DNA from: Bog-564 sp035509915
Lineage (GTDB): Bacteria > Actinomycetota > Acidimicrobiia > Acidimicrobiales > UBA8190
Direction: 5' to 3'
Assembly: GCA_035509915.1 (NCBI GenBank)
Contig: DATKIB010000033.1
Span: 1-27,485, forward strand
Length of the DNA: 27,485 nucleotides
Every line of letters begins with the position of its first letter. The stretch's first letter is position 1. The notes below the pieces were generated by a model. It ran no database searches and had not been told where the DNA came from. It saw only the letters and a program-made list of their open reading frames with translations. Shown here piece by piece: positions 7,904-15,243 of the stretch. A program made the position numbers and the translations under genes.

Positions 7904-10897
7904 GTGAGAGCGCCGCTCCTGGGGGGGGCTCGTCTCCCGACCTCGAGCGGCTCGAGGTTCCTCGTCCTCTTCGTGGTGCTCCTTGTCGGCGCGAGCGTGG
8001 TGCCCGACGGTGCGAGCCCAGCGGTTGCGCGGTCCTCCGCCGTCTCGCGGGCCTCCGGCGCGCCAAGGGCCTCGGGCCGAGCGCGCACGGACACCGCTCC
8101 TGCGGACCTCTCCACGCCCGTCGACGGGGCAGACGGCCTGGCTCACGGATCTGCCATCGTGCGCCTCGGCGACGCGCGGATCGAGGTCCTCACGCCCACT
8201 GTCTTGCGCCTCGAGTACTCGCCTTCGCGCCACTTCGAGAACAGCCCGACCGTCAACGTGCTCGACCGGAGGATGCCCGTGCCTGCGTACTCCGAGAAGG
8301 TGTCGGCCGGATGGCTCACCTTGAGGACCGCTCGGGTCACGCTCCGCTACCGGGTCGGATCAGGGCCCTTCACCCCGGCCAACACGTCTTTGCGTTTCGA
8401 GGACGGACCCAAGTTCACGACCGTCCACCCCACGTGGGAGTGGGAGTGCCCGTTCGACCAGACCTGTCAGGCAGGTGCGGCAAAGCTAGGTGGAGGGGCC
8501 TCGCTCCAACAGGGCGAGAGCGGCTACGAATCGAGCGCGGGCTATGTGCAGCTCGCATCCCCGGGCGACAGCGCGACATGGGAGGTGCTGGGGGCGTCGC
8601 GGGGGCAGGACGTGCTGTCCCTCCGATACGGCACCACCCCCGGTGCTCCGTCGGTGGGGACCGACAGGGTCGACCTCGTGGTGGACGGTCGGGCGGTCAG
8701 CCTGCCCGTGCCGTCGACCGACCCGTCTGCGCCGTGGTCAAACCTCGTGGTGACGACATCGTTGGACGCGGGGTCAAACTCTGTCGAGGTGCGCTGTTCC
8801 TCCGGTGAGGACTGCGGCGTGGACGTCGACACCATCTCCGTCGCAGCGTCGGACGCCGCGACATTCCCGCCGGTGCCGGACGATCCTCTGGGCGGCTGGA
8901 TCCGGGGCTTCGACACGTCTACCTATTCAGCAGGCCCGACTTGCCCGGGGGGTGGCGAAGGAACCAGCTGTCAGAACATGCCTCAGCCCTTGCACACCGA
9001 TGGCCTCTTGGACGGCTCGGGCTGGAGGCTGCTGGACGACAGCCAGAGCGCGGTGTGGAGCAAGCGAGGCTGGGTCGAGCCGCGCAGCCCGGGTGGCGAC
9101 GTCGAGGACGGCTACCTGTTCGCGTATGGCCGCGACTACAAGGGAGCGCTGGGCGACTTCGCCCGCCTCACCGGCGCCGCGCCCCTCCTGCCCCGAAGCC
9201 TCTTCGGGGTCTGGTACTCGGACTTCAGCCCTTTCGACCCGATCTCGAGCAGCTACGTAGAGGACTCGCTCTATCCCGCGTTCGAGAGCCACAAGGTGCC
9301 CCTCGACACCCTCTCGCTCGACACCCTCTGGAAGAGCCCCAATCCGTGGGACGGTTGGGAGTGGGATCAGGCCCTCTTCCCGGACCCGAGCGCGTTCATA
9401 CGTTGGGCCGGCGCCCACGGGATCCATATCGCGCTCAACGTCCATCCGAGCATCGAGGATGCCGACCCAAAGTTGTCTACAGCGGAGCGGATCGCTGGGG
9501 AGGAGCTTGCTCCTTCGAACTGCATGAGCGGGCCGTGCAAGGTGTGGAACCTGAGCTCCGTAGCGCAGGCCGAGTCGATGTTCGCCCTCCAGGACGGCCT
9601 GGCAGGGGAGAAGAGCCTCTACTGGTGGTTCGACTGGTGGTCCGACGCCTCGAGCGTGTCGGTGCAGGGCGTCACGCCCGACTCGTGGATCGCGCATCTC
9701 TACGCCCAGCAGATGCTGAGCCAGTCGGAGCGCGGTTTCGTGCTGGCCCGGATCGGCGCCGTCAACGATGCCCCCGACGAGGTGTTCCCAGCAGGCCCGT
9801 GGTCAGAGCACACCTCGGCGATCGCGTTCACCGGGGACACCTGGGGGACCTGGAGCACCTTGGCGCAGGAGGTGGCTCTCTCGCCCGAGGAAGCCACGAT
9901 CGGTGAGCCTTACGTGAGCGACGACATCGGTAGCTACCTGGGCCCGCCGCCTCAGCTGACCGAGGACCCGCCGGACCTATACGACCGCTGGGTCCAATTC
10001 GGTACGTTCCAGCCGGTACTGCGGCTCCACTCTCTGGACGGGAGCCGGCTCCCGTGGCAGTACCCGCAACCGGTCATGGGCATCACAGAGGACTTCCTGC
10101 GTCTGCGAGAGGCACTGATTCCTTACACGTACACGTTGGCGGCGAACGCGCACCTCGTGGGCCTGCCGATGACCCAGCCCCTGTACCTCGAGTACCCCGA
10201 CCGACCCGCCGCCTACTTCCACCCGGGGGAGTACCTGTACGGCTCGGACGTGCTCGTGGCCCCGGTGACGTCCCAGGGCGACGTCGCGGACACGACAGTG
10301 TGGTTCCCGCCCGGGCGCTGGGTGGACTACTTCACCGGGGCCACCTTCTCGGGCCCTCGGACCACCGTGGTCTCCTCGCCGTTGGACCGGATGCCGGTAT
10401 TCGTGCGCGCAGGGGGGATCGTCCCCGAGCAGATGCCGGACACCCGCTCCTCGGCCGCCGGCAGCGGGCACTTGGTCGTGAAGGTCTACGCAGGATCGAC
10501 CGGAGCGTTCGAGCTCTACGGCGACCGTGGGACTGGGCTCGGTTACACGAAAGGCCAGTACACCGAGACCGAGATCACGGACTCGGTGGCGCCCGGGACC
10601 GGGACACGGCGAAGCGGGATCTCACGCGTCGTGATAGGGGCGGCGAAAGGCCACTACCCCGGTGGACCCACGTCGGCCGACTACCGGCTCGAGATGGTCG
10701 ACCTGTCCCGTCCGTCGGAGCTCACGATCAACGGCAGTCCCATCGCGCGCGTCAGAGCAGGATCGAAAGGCCTCGGCTGGTACTACGACGAGTCGTCGGC
10801 CACCGTCGTGGTCGAGCTACCTTCTATCCCGGTCTCGGAAACGGCGACGGTGGTGGCGAGCGGCGCCCGGGCTGTCTCGCGTCCGGAGCCAGGCTGA
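7904..10897 (+). CDS. Secreted glycoside hydrolase family 31 (alpha-glucosidase/alpha-xylosidase type) with inserted CBM-like domain
   Basis: The 997-residue product starts with a Sec signal (basic RAPLLGGARL, then FLVLFVVLLVGASVV, residues 19-33), so it acts outside the cell. An N-terminal beta-sandwich (about 75-180) is interrupted by a module at about 204-317 (ESGYESSAGYVQLASPGDSA, ending DVDTISVAA) that resembles CBM35/CBM6-type binding domains. The TIM barrel follows (430-790): LFGVWYSDFSPFD, LDTLSLDTLW, then YWWFDWW with probable nucleophile D577 and AFTGDTWGTW with probable acid/base D645. C-terminal beta domains end the protein. GH31 enzymes release alpha-linked glucose or xylose or cleave sulfoquinovosides. 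The large WFDWWSD active-site variant differs from the usual DxNE form, so substrate is open. The GTG at 7904 follows a leaderless-type -10. It converges on the kinase gene. Confidence 0.9.
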   Translation: MRAPLLGGARLPTSSGSRFLVLFVVLLVGASVVPDGASPAVARSSAVSRASGAPRASGRARTDTAPADLSTPVDGADGLAHGSAIVRLGDARIEVLTPTVLRLEYSPSRHFENSPTVNVLDRRMPVPAYSEKVSAGWLTLRTARVTLRYRVGSGPFTPANTSLRFEDGPKFTTVHPTWEWECPFDQTCQAGAAKLGGGASLQQGESGYESSAGYVQLASPGDSATWEVLGASRGQDVLSLRYGTTPGAPSVGTDRVDLVVDGRAVSLPVPSTDPSAPWSNLVVTTSLDAGSNSVEVRCSSGEDCGVDVDTISVAASDAATFPPVPDDPLGGWIRGFDTSTYSAGPTCPGGGEGTSCQNMPQPLHTDGLLDGSGWRLLDDSQSAVWSKRGWVEPRSPGGDVEDGYLFAYGRDYKGALGDFARLTGAAPLLPRSLFGVWYSDFSPFDPISSSYVEDSLYPAFESHKVPLDTLSLDTLWKSPNPWDGWEWDQALFPDPSAFIRWAGAHGIHIALNVHPSIEDADPKLSTAERIAGEELAPSNCMSGPCKVWNLSSVAQAESMFALQDGLAGEKSLYWWFDWWSDASSVSVQGVTPDSWIAHLYAQQMLSQSERGFVLARIGAVNDAPDEVFPAGPWSEHTSAIAFTGDTWGTWSTLAQEVALSPEEATIGEPYVSDDIGSYLGPPPQLTEDPPDLYDRWVQFGTFQPVLRLHSLDGSRLPWQYPQPVMGITEDFLRLREALIPYTYTLAANAHLVGLPMTQPLYLEYPDRPAAYFHPGEYLYGSDVLVAPVTSQGDVADTTVWFPPGRWVDYFTGATFSGPRTTVVSSPLDRMPVFVRAGGIVPEQMPDTRSSAAGSGHLVVKVYAGSTGAFELYGDRGTGLGYTKGQYTETEITDSVAPGTGTRRSGISRVVIGAAKGHYPGGPTSADYRLEMVDLSRPSELTINGSPIARVRAGSKGLGWYYDESSATVVVELPSIPVSETATVVASGARAVSRPEPG

Positions 10898-10899
10898 CT

Positions 10900-10929
10900 G
10901 CTCGGCGGGCCCAAGAGCTACGGCCGAGC
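10900..10929. terminator. Inverted repeat at convergent gene ends, possible bidirectional terminator
   Basis: GCTCGGC (10900-10906) pairs perfectly with GCCGAGC (10923-10929) across a 16-nt loop, in the 78-nt gap between the convergent GH31 and kinase genes. A second small hairpin, CAGGT-TCG-ACCTG, follows at 10940-10952. Neither has a T run, so this is a placement-based call. Confidence 0.35.
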
Positions 10930-10975
10930 CGGCCGGGGACAGGTTCGACCTGGGCGAGCCCTATTGCTGTTCGCT

Positions 10976-12070
10976 CTACGCGCCGAGGACACCGGGGCCG
11001 TCGAGATCCAGGGCATGGCGGGCGTGGCGGTCTGCCATGGTAAGGAACATCCGGTCACCGCGTGCCGTGCGCTCGACGAGCATCGAAGCCGCGACCGCCA
11101 TGATCAGGCCCGCCCAGGTGCCTCTTCGGTAGTCGCGCCAGCACTGGTCGGAGGTGTAGCCGGTGACTCCAGCTGCTATCAGCGCGTCCTGATAACCACA
11201 GACGAGATCGGTCTCCACGGCCCTGCGGTCGTCGACGAGGAGCCCTGCCCCGACGAAGTAGGCGACATCGCTCAGCGCCGGGCCGTCCGTGCACATCTGC
11301 CAATCGACCACCGAGATCTTCACTCCGCCGGGCGTCGGGTCGAACAGCAGGTTGTCGAGCCTGTAGTCGCCGTGGACGATCGTCGCCGGGCCCGTCTCGG
11401 CTGATAGGTACTCCTCGATGGCCCCGAAGAGGATGTTGCCCGCTTCGAGCACGTGCTCCTCGAGGTCGCCGGCGTAGCGGGTACGGAACGCTTCCCACAT
11501 TCCGGGGAGGAAGGTGGCGAGGAACAGGCGGCCGGCGGCCTTGTCGCCGTGCAGCCACGAGATTCGGGAGAGGGCGGGGTCGCCCCATCGCGGCGCGTGG
11601 AGCTCGACGAGCTCGTCGATCGCGATGTGGGCCTCGTCGACCGAGCAACCTTCGAGCTGGTCGCCCTGCCGTGCGGGAGCGAGGTCCTCGAGCAGCAGGA
11701 CGAAGCTGGCGGACTCCTCGTCGATGTCGGCGTAGTAGCAACGCGGTGTGTGGACGCCGAGACCGGGTGCGAGCTCTTGATAGAAGCGCACCTCGTTGAC
11801 GTAGGTTCGAAGCGACCTGGCCGTGGCGCGGCTGGTCTCGTCAGACGCTGGGAGCTTCGCCACGATTGTGCGCGGAGCGTCGGTGGGGACTTCGTAAACG
11901 AGCTCGAGGCGTACGCAGTCGCACATCTGGCCCGTGCCGATGGGGCTCACGCTCACCGCTGCCACGCAACCCGTCTCGAGAACCTCGGACTTCCTCAGCA
12001 CGGTGGTGAGCCAGCTCGGGGTCAGGGCCTCGGGCGAGTCGGCGATGGGGATCGTGGCGGGACCCGTCAA
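10976..12070 (-). CDS. APH-fold small-molecule phosphotransferase (ecdysteroid-kinase-like/aminoglycoside phosphotransferase family)
   Basis: The 364-residue product has kinase-like motifs: the probable ATP-binding lysine K72 in TIVAKLP, catalytic loop HGDYRLDNLLF with D235 and N240, and the metal-binding aspartate D256 in VVDWQ. APH-fold enzymes phosphorylate hydroxyls of small metabolites such as choline, ecdysteroids, homoserine or aminoglycosides. The upstream reading frame extends into the preceding gene, so I place the start at the TTG at 12070, which overlaps its stop as TTGA (12070-12067) and has a GGGGGAG tract 9 nt upstream. It is the third gene of a leftward operon with an HD oxygenase-like and an AttH-like protein. 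This context argues for metabolism rather than antibiotic resistance. Substrate unknown. Confidence 0.85.
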   Translation of the reverse strand: MTGPATIPIADSPEALTPSWLTTVLRKSEVLETGCVAAVSVSPIGTGQMCDCVRLELVYEVPTDAPRTIVAKLPASDETSRATARSLRTYVNEVRFYQELAPGLGVHTPRCYYADIDEESASFVLLLEDLAPARQGDQLEGCSVDEAHIAIDELVELHAPRWGDPALSRISWLHGDKAAGRLFLATFLPGMWEAFRTRYAGDLEEHVLEAGNILFGAIEEYLSAETGPATIVHGDYRLDNLLFDPTPGGVKISVVDWQMCTDGPALSDVAYFVGAGLLVDDRRAVETDLVCGYQDALIAAGVTGYTSDQCWRDYRRGTWAGLIMAVAASMLVERTARGDRMFLTMADRHARHALDLDGPGVLGA

Positions 12071-13071
12071 GATGGGAGCTCCCCCTCGACGACCGTGTCG
12101 GGGAAGTAACGATGGTGATGAGAGCCGGTGACCTCGTAGATGGCGGTGCCCTCGCGACCGTCGTCGGTCCTCACGACCATCTGGCTGAGACCACCGCGGT
12201 GGAACGGCTCGTAGGGGCGGTCGAAGGTGCCGTCGGCGTCGACGACTATGCGCCGGCCTCCCTCCAAGGTGAACTCGCACCGACCCCTGAGTCCTGAGAC
12301 GCTCTCGCCGTGCTCGCCGAACTCGGTCAGCTCCCCGTCGCGTCCCACCCACTCCATGGAGTGGGAGAAGTCGACGAGCGGCACGGGGTCCGAGCCGTCC
12401 GCACCCGCCCAGCAGCCGTCTGTGTACACGCGTGCACCGTTTGAGAGCTCCCAGTGCCACACACCGAGGAACCCGTCTGGTAGCTGGACCTGGAACCAGA
12501 GCCACAGCGGGCAGCGCCCATGGTCGCGAATGCCCCAGGAGTGATCGCGCTGACCCCACCAGTCGTCCACCTGGCGGGTCACGCCACCGACCGTGTAGGT
12601 ACCTCGGTAGGTGCCCGACTGGAGCATGTGGCTCTGGTCCCACACGATGTCGTCGCCGGCTCTCATCGTGCCGCGGCGCAAACCGTAGGGTTTGGTGCGA
12701 GCCGTGAAGGTGAGGTCCATAGCGAGCTCACATCTCTGCGGGTCCGCCCAGAGCTCGAGCTCCTCGAAAGGGCGGACTACCCGGACCCGTGCGGCTCCCA
12801 CGTCGGGGGTGTGCGGGTCACCGTCGTAGGACCTGGCGTGGTAGCCGATGAGCTGGACGCCGGCGACGCGTCCCATCTGGAGGGAGTCCATCGTCGCTCT
12901 TTGCGGATAGTGCGCCATCGTGAGGAAGAGCACATCACCCAAGGAGTCCGGGCGATGGACAGCGAAGAAGTAGCTCTCTCGCCAGTGCGGGTGGTGCGCC
13001 GCGACGTTCGGAAGCGGTTCGGGGATTTGGTGGACGAAGTACTCGTCCATCGCGGTGAGCGGCTGGCCCAT
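12067..13071 (-). CDS. AttH/lipocalin-like protein resembling DUF7064/DUF7065 families
   Basis: I do not recognise a defined activity. The 334-residue protein is beta-rich, has no signal peptide or TM segment, and contains WWGQRDHSWGIRDHGR in the middle, a GxRDHSWGxR-type signature seen in actinobacterial proteins with two tandem lipocalin-like (AttH/CarC-like) halves. Those are often annotated DUF7064/DUF7065 and, from memory, often lie next to APH-fold kinases. The start is taken as the ATG at 13071, 22 nt after the HD gene; ATG 13050 is an alternative and neither has a strong ribosome-binding site. The stop overlaps the kinase start. AttH-like proteins bind or isomerise hydrophobic molecules such as terpenoids, so a lipidic substrate for the operon is a reasonable inference but unproven. 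Confidence 0.6.
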   Translation of the reverse strand: MGQPLTAMDEYFVHQIPEPLPNVAAHHPHWRESYFFAVHRPDSLGDVLFLTMAHYPQRATMDSLQMGRVAGVQLIGYHARSYDGDPHTPDVGAARVRVVRPFEELELWADPQRCELAMDLTFTARTKPYGLRRGTMRAGDDIVWDQSHMLQSGTYRGTYTVGGVTRQVDDWWGQRDHSWGIRDHGRCPLWLWFQVQLPDGFLGVWHWELSNGARVYTDGCWAGADGSDPVPLVDFSHSMEWVGRDGELTEFGEHGESVSGLRGRCEFTLEGGRRIVVDADGTFDRPYEPFHRGGLSQMVVRTDDGREGTAIYEVTGSHHHRYFPDTVVEGELPS

Positions 13072-13093
13072 GTCACGGTCCAGTGCAGGCGCG

Positions 13094-13690
13094 CTAGACG
13101 ACCTCGCTCTGGGTGAATTCCGTCGACTGGGGAGCCCTGGAGAACAGCTCACGCACCAGTGGCTCGTAGTGGCTCAGCGGCGGCGTCTGGTAGTCCGCGT
13201 CGAAGGATGGCATGTCGTACTTGCGCACGAACTCCTCGGTGAGGTCGTAGTGCTCGTGCCCGCGAAAGGCCTCGCGAGCATTGCGATCCGCGCCAATGTG
13301 GTGCCAGAAGTAGTAGCCCTGGAACGTGGCGTGCTGCTGGACCATCCAGTGGTAGGCATCGGGGACCCAGGGCTTGAGAATCGCTGCTGCGATATCCGCG
13401 TGGTTGAGCGGTCCCAGGACGTCGCCTATGTCGTGGAGGACAGCGCAGGCGACGTAGGTGTCGTCACGCCCGTCCACCTCTGCCCGCCGCGCGGTCTGGA
13501 GGCTGTGGGTGAGCCGGTCGACCGCGAACCCACCCGGATGGGAGTCGAGGAGCTCGAGCTGCGCCAGGACCTGGTCGGGCAGCGCGTCGATCAGTCCGTC
13601 GTGCTCCTTCATGATGGCGGCCCAGTCTTGCGCTGTCGACTGGTCCATCTGCTTGAACGTGGCCCGGGAACGGGTGCTCGACTGGCTCAT
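13094..13690 (-). CDS. HD-domain protein of the inositol oxygenase/PhnZ-like diiron type
   Basis: The 198-residue product carries H62 in LTHSLQTARR and the HD pair H86-D87 in CAVLHDIGD; the 24-residue gap equals that in PhnZ. Further candidate metal ligands are H97, H114, H120, H130/H131 and D159 (RKYDMPSFDADY). The strings QGYYFWHHIGADRNAREAF and PLSHYEPLVRELF place it in a small HD family annotated as phosphohydrolase or inositol-oxygenase-like. PhnZ, TmpB and MIOX are mixed-valent diiron oxygenases that cleave C-P or C-C bonds, so oxygenase and phosphohydrolase are both possible. The ATG at 13690 has AGAGAGG upstream and a -10-like TAGAAT at 13735-13730. It leads the operon with the AttH-like and kinase genes. 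Confidence 0.75.
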   Translation of the reverse strand: MSQSSTRSRATFKQMDQSTAQDWAAIMKEHDGLIDALPDQVLAQLELLDSHPGGFAVDRLTHSLQTARRAEVDGRDDTYVACAVLHDIGDVLGPLNHADIAAAILKPWVPDAYHWMVQQHATFQGYYFWHHIGADRNAREAFRGHEHYDLTEEFVRKYDMPSFDADYQTPPLSHYEPLVRELFSRAPQSTEFTQSEVV

Positions 13691-13729
13691 TGCTCGACCG
13701 ACCTCTCTCGAAACGCCGCGATTGGGAGC

Positions 13730-13735
13730 ATTCTA
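13730..13735 (-). promoter_or_regulatory. Candidate -10 (TAGAAT) of the HD-AttH-kinase operon
   Basis: TAGAAT on the minus strand lies 39 nt upstream of the HD start codon, leaving a leader of about 30 nt with an AGAGAGG ribosome-binding site. No clear -35 is seen. The region to 13844 is shared with the divergent molybdoenzyme gene. Confidence 0.4.
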
Positions 13736-13831
13736 CGCCCGGCACCGGGCCGTCCGAGGGGGCGCTGTACATCGACACGGTCGGCACGGAGAGCAGCCAG
13801 CGCGCGACGTCTCTCGGTCCCTGCCAGACCG

Positions 13832-13837
13832 TATGCT
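13832..13837 (+). promoter_or_regulatory. Candidate -10 (TATGCT) for leaderless molybdoenzyme mRNA
   Basis: TATGCT is 6 nt before the GTG at 13844, with no ribosome-binding site. This supports 13844 over the internal GTG at 13865 and fits the leaderless pattern seen at other genes in the window. Confidence 0.5.
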
Positions 13838-13843
13838 CGCCGC

Positions 13844-14563
13844 GTGCGTGCCGCCCCGGACCGAGTGAGCAAGCTCCCGCCCAAGCCGGTGCGGGTGGGC
13901 CGCAGGGTCTTCTTCTCCTTGGCGGGCCTGGGCGCGGTCGGCATCGCTCTGGGTGCCAAGGTTCAGAACGCCGTGGGTGGCGCCATCGGGTCGGGGCTCG
14001 GCGGGCTGCTCCCCGGTGGGGACCGCTTCCGGATCTACACGATCACGGGAACGCTCCCGCAGATCCCACGCGACCAGTATCGACTGGTCGTCGACGGTCT
14101 GGTCGAGCGCCCCGCCACCTTCACGCTCGGCGACCTCGAGGCCTTGCCGTCGACGAAGCTCGTGAAGGATTTCCAGTGCGTGACGGGGTGGAGAGTGCCC
14201 GACGTCCACTGGGAGGGAGTCAAGCTCTCGGACGTACTGGACACAGTTGGGGTCCTGCCGAGTGCTGCGGCCCTTGCCTTCGAGTCTTACGACGGTGCCG
14301 ACACCGAGAGCCTTACCCTCGACCAGGCTCGGCTTCCCGACGTCCTGGTCGCGTACAGAATGCTCGGGGCTCCTGTCACCACGGAGCACGGTGGACCGGT
14401 GCGCCTGTACGTCGCGCCGATGTTCGGTTACAAGTCGATCAAGTGGCTCTCGGCAATACGGGTCGTCGACCAGGTGGAGCCCGGGTTCTGGGAGCAGAAC
14501 GGTTACCAGGTGAACGGATGGATCGACGGCTCGACCGGCGACACCGACCCCCGGGCCGATTGA
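13844..14563 (+). CDS. Molybdopterin-dependent oxidoreductase, sulfite-oxidase fold, Tat-exported
   Basis: The 239-residue protein begins with a twin-arginine-like signal (GRRVFFSLAGLG, R20-R21, then a hydrophobic stretch), so it is exported folded. The sulfite-oxidase-type domain shows YRLVVDGLVERP, FTLGDLEALP, and DFQCVTGW with C112 as the presumed molybdenum ligand, followed by VHWEGVKLSDVL and LYVAPMFGYKSIKWL. Family members include sulfite dehydrogenases, MsrP methionine sulfoxide reductase and many uncharacterised proteins; the short domain lacking a dimerisation extension resembles the MsrP/YedY-like group. Stop and downstream cytochrome b frame touch at 14560-14563, so the membrane haem protein is its likely electron partner. 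The molybdate importer at 21632-24381 could supply its metal. True substrate is undetermined. Confidence 0.85.
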   Translation: MRAAPDRVSKLPPKPVRVGRRVFFSLAGLGAVGIALGAKVQNAVGGAIGSGLGGLLPGGDRFRIYTITGTLPQIPRDQYRLVVDGLVERPATFTLGDLEALPSTKLVKDFQCVTGWRVPDVHWEGVKLSDVLDTVGVLPSAAALAFESYDGADTESLTLDQARLPDVLVAYRMLGAPVTTEHGGPVRLYVAPMFGYKSIKWLSAIRVVDQVEPGFWEQNGYQVNGWIDGSTGDTDPRAD

Positions 14564-14571
14564 GACTTCCA

Positions 14572-15243
14572 GTGTCGTTGACCCGAGCCGACCCGTCTCC
14601 GGCGGTCCGTATCCTGCGATTCGACAAAGTTCAGCGATTCGCTCACTGGGCGAACGCTCTTCTCTTCGGCATCCTCATGCTCACGGCCCTGCCCCTCTAC
14701 TTCGGGTCTCTCTCAGCAGTAATCGGCAGGCGCCACCTCGTGGCGGAGGTACACCTGTGGGCGGGTATCGCGTTGCCGGTACCGATCGTCGTGTCGCTAC
14801 TCGGCCCGTGGGGCGCCAGGATGCGGCGCGACGTCCGGCGGGTCAATCTGTGGACCAGAGACGAGATCCGTTGGTTGCGGACGCTCGGGACGCTCGGGAC
14901 CCCGTCTCGTGAGCTCGACAAGTTCAACCCGGGACAGAAGCTCAACGCGATCTTCGTGGCCGCGGCCATCGTGGTGATGCTTGCGACAGGCTCGGTCATG
15001 CAGTGGTTCAGGTTCTTCCCGCTCTCCTGGCGCACCGGCGCCACCTTCGTCCACGACTCGTTCGCGTTCGCAGTGTTCTTGGTCGTGTTCGGCCACATCT
15101 GTTTCGCGCTGACGCATCGGGGCGCGCTCAGATCGATGGTCCGGGGATGGGTCACCGAAGCCTGGGCAGCGCGCCATGCAGGTGCCTGGCTTGAAGAGGA
15201 GAGGACGGCCGCCGGCGGGGCGTCCGGCTCAGTCGGCGTGTAG
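14572..15243 (+). CDS. Cytochrome b561-type membrane haem protein, electron partner of the molybdoenzyme
   Basis: This 223-residue integral membrane protein has four hydrophobic helices and histidines at the expected haem positions: H25 in QRFAHW, H61 in EVHLWAG, H151 in FVHDSFAF, and H165 and H172 in VVFGHICFALTH. The FNPGQKLNAIF loop resembles formate dehydrogenase gamma and related bis-haem b subunits. It likely passes electrons between the quinone pool and the exported molybdoenzyme encoded just upstream. GTG 14572 is my preferred start; TTG 14560, which overlaps the previous stop as TTGA, is an alternative. Its last 15 bases overlap the convergent sulfatase gene (15229-15243). Direction of electron flow cannot be told from sequence. 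Confidence 0.85.
   Translation: MSLTRADPSPAVRILRFDKVQRFAHWANALLFGILMLTALPLYFGSLSAVIGRRHLVAEVHLWAGIALPVPIVVSLLGPWGARMRRDVRRVNLWTRDEIRWLRTLGTLGTPSRELDKFNPGQKLNAIFVAAAIVVMLATGSVMQWFRFFPLSWRTGATFVHDSFAFAVFLVVFGHICFALTHRGALRSMVRGWVTEAWAARHAGAWLEEERTAAGGASGSVGV

Noticed and set aside
10976..12070. Antibiotic-resistance aminoglycoside phosphotransferase
   Set aside because: Only the general APH fold is visible; operon partners point to a metabolic kinase.
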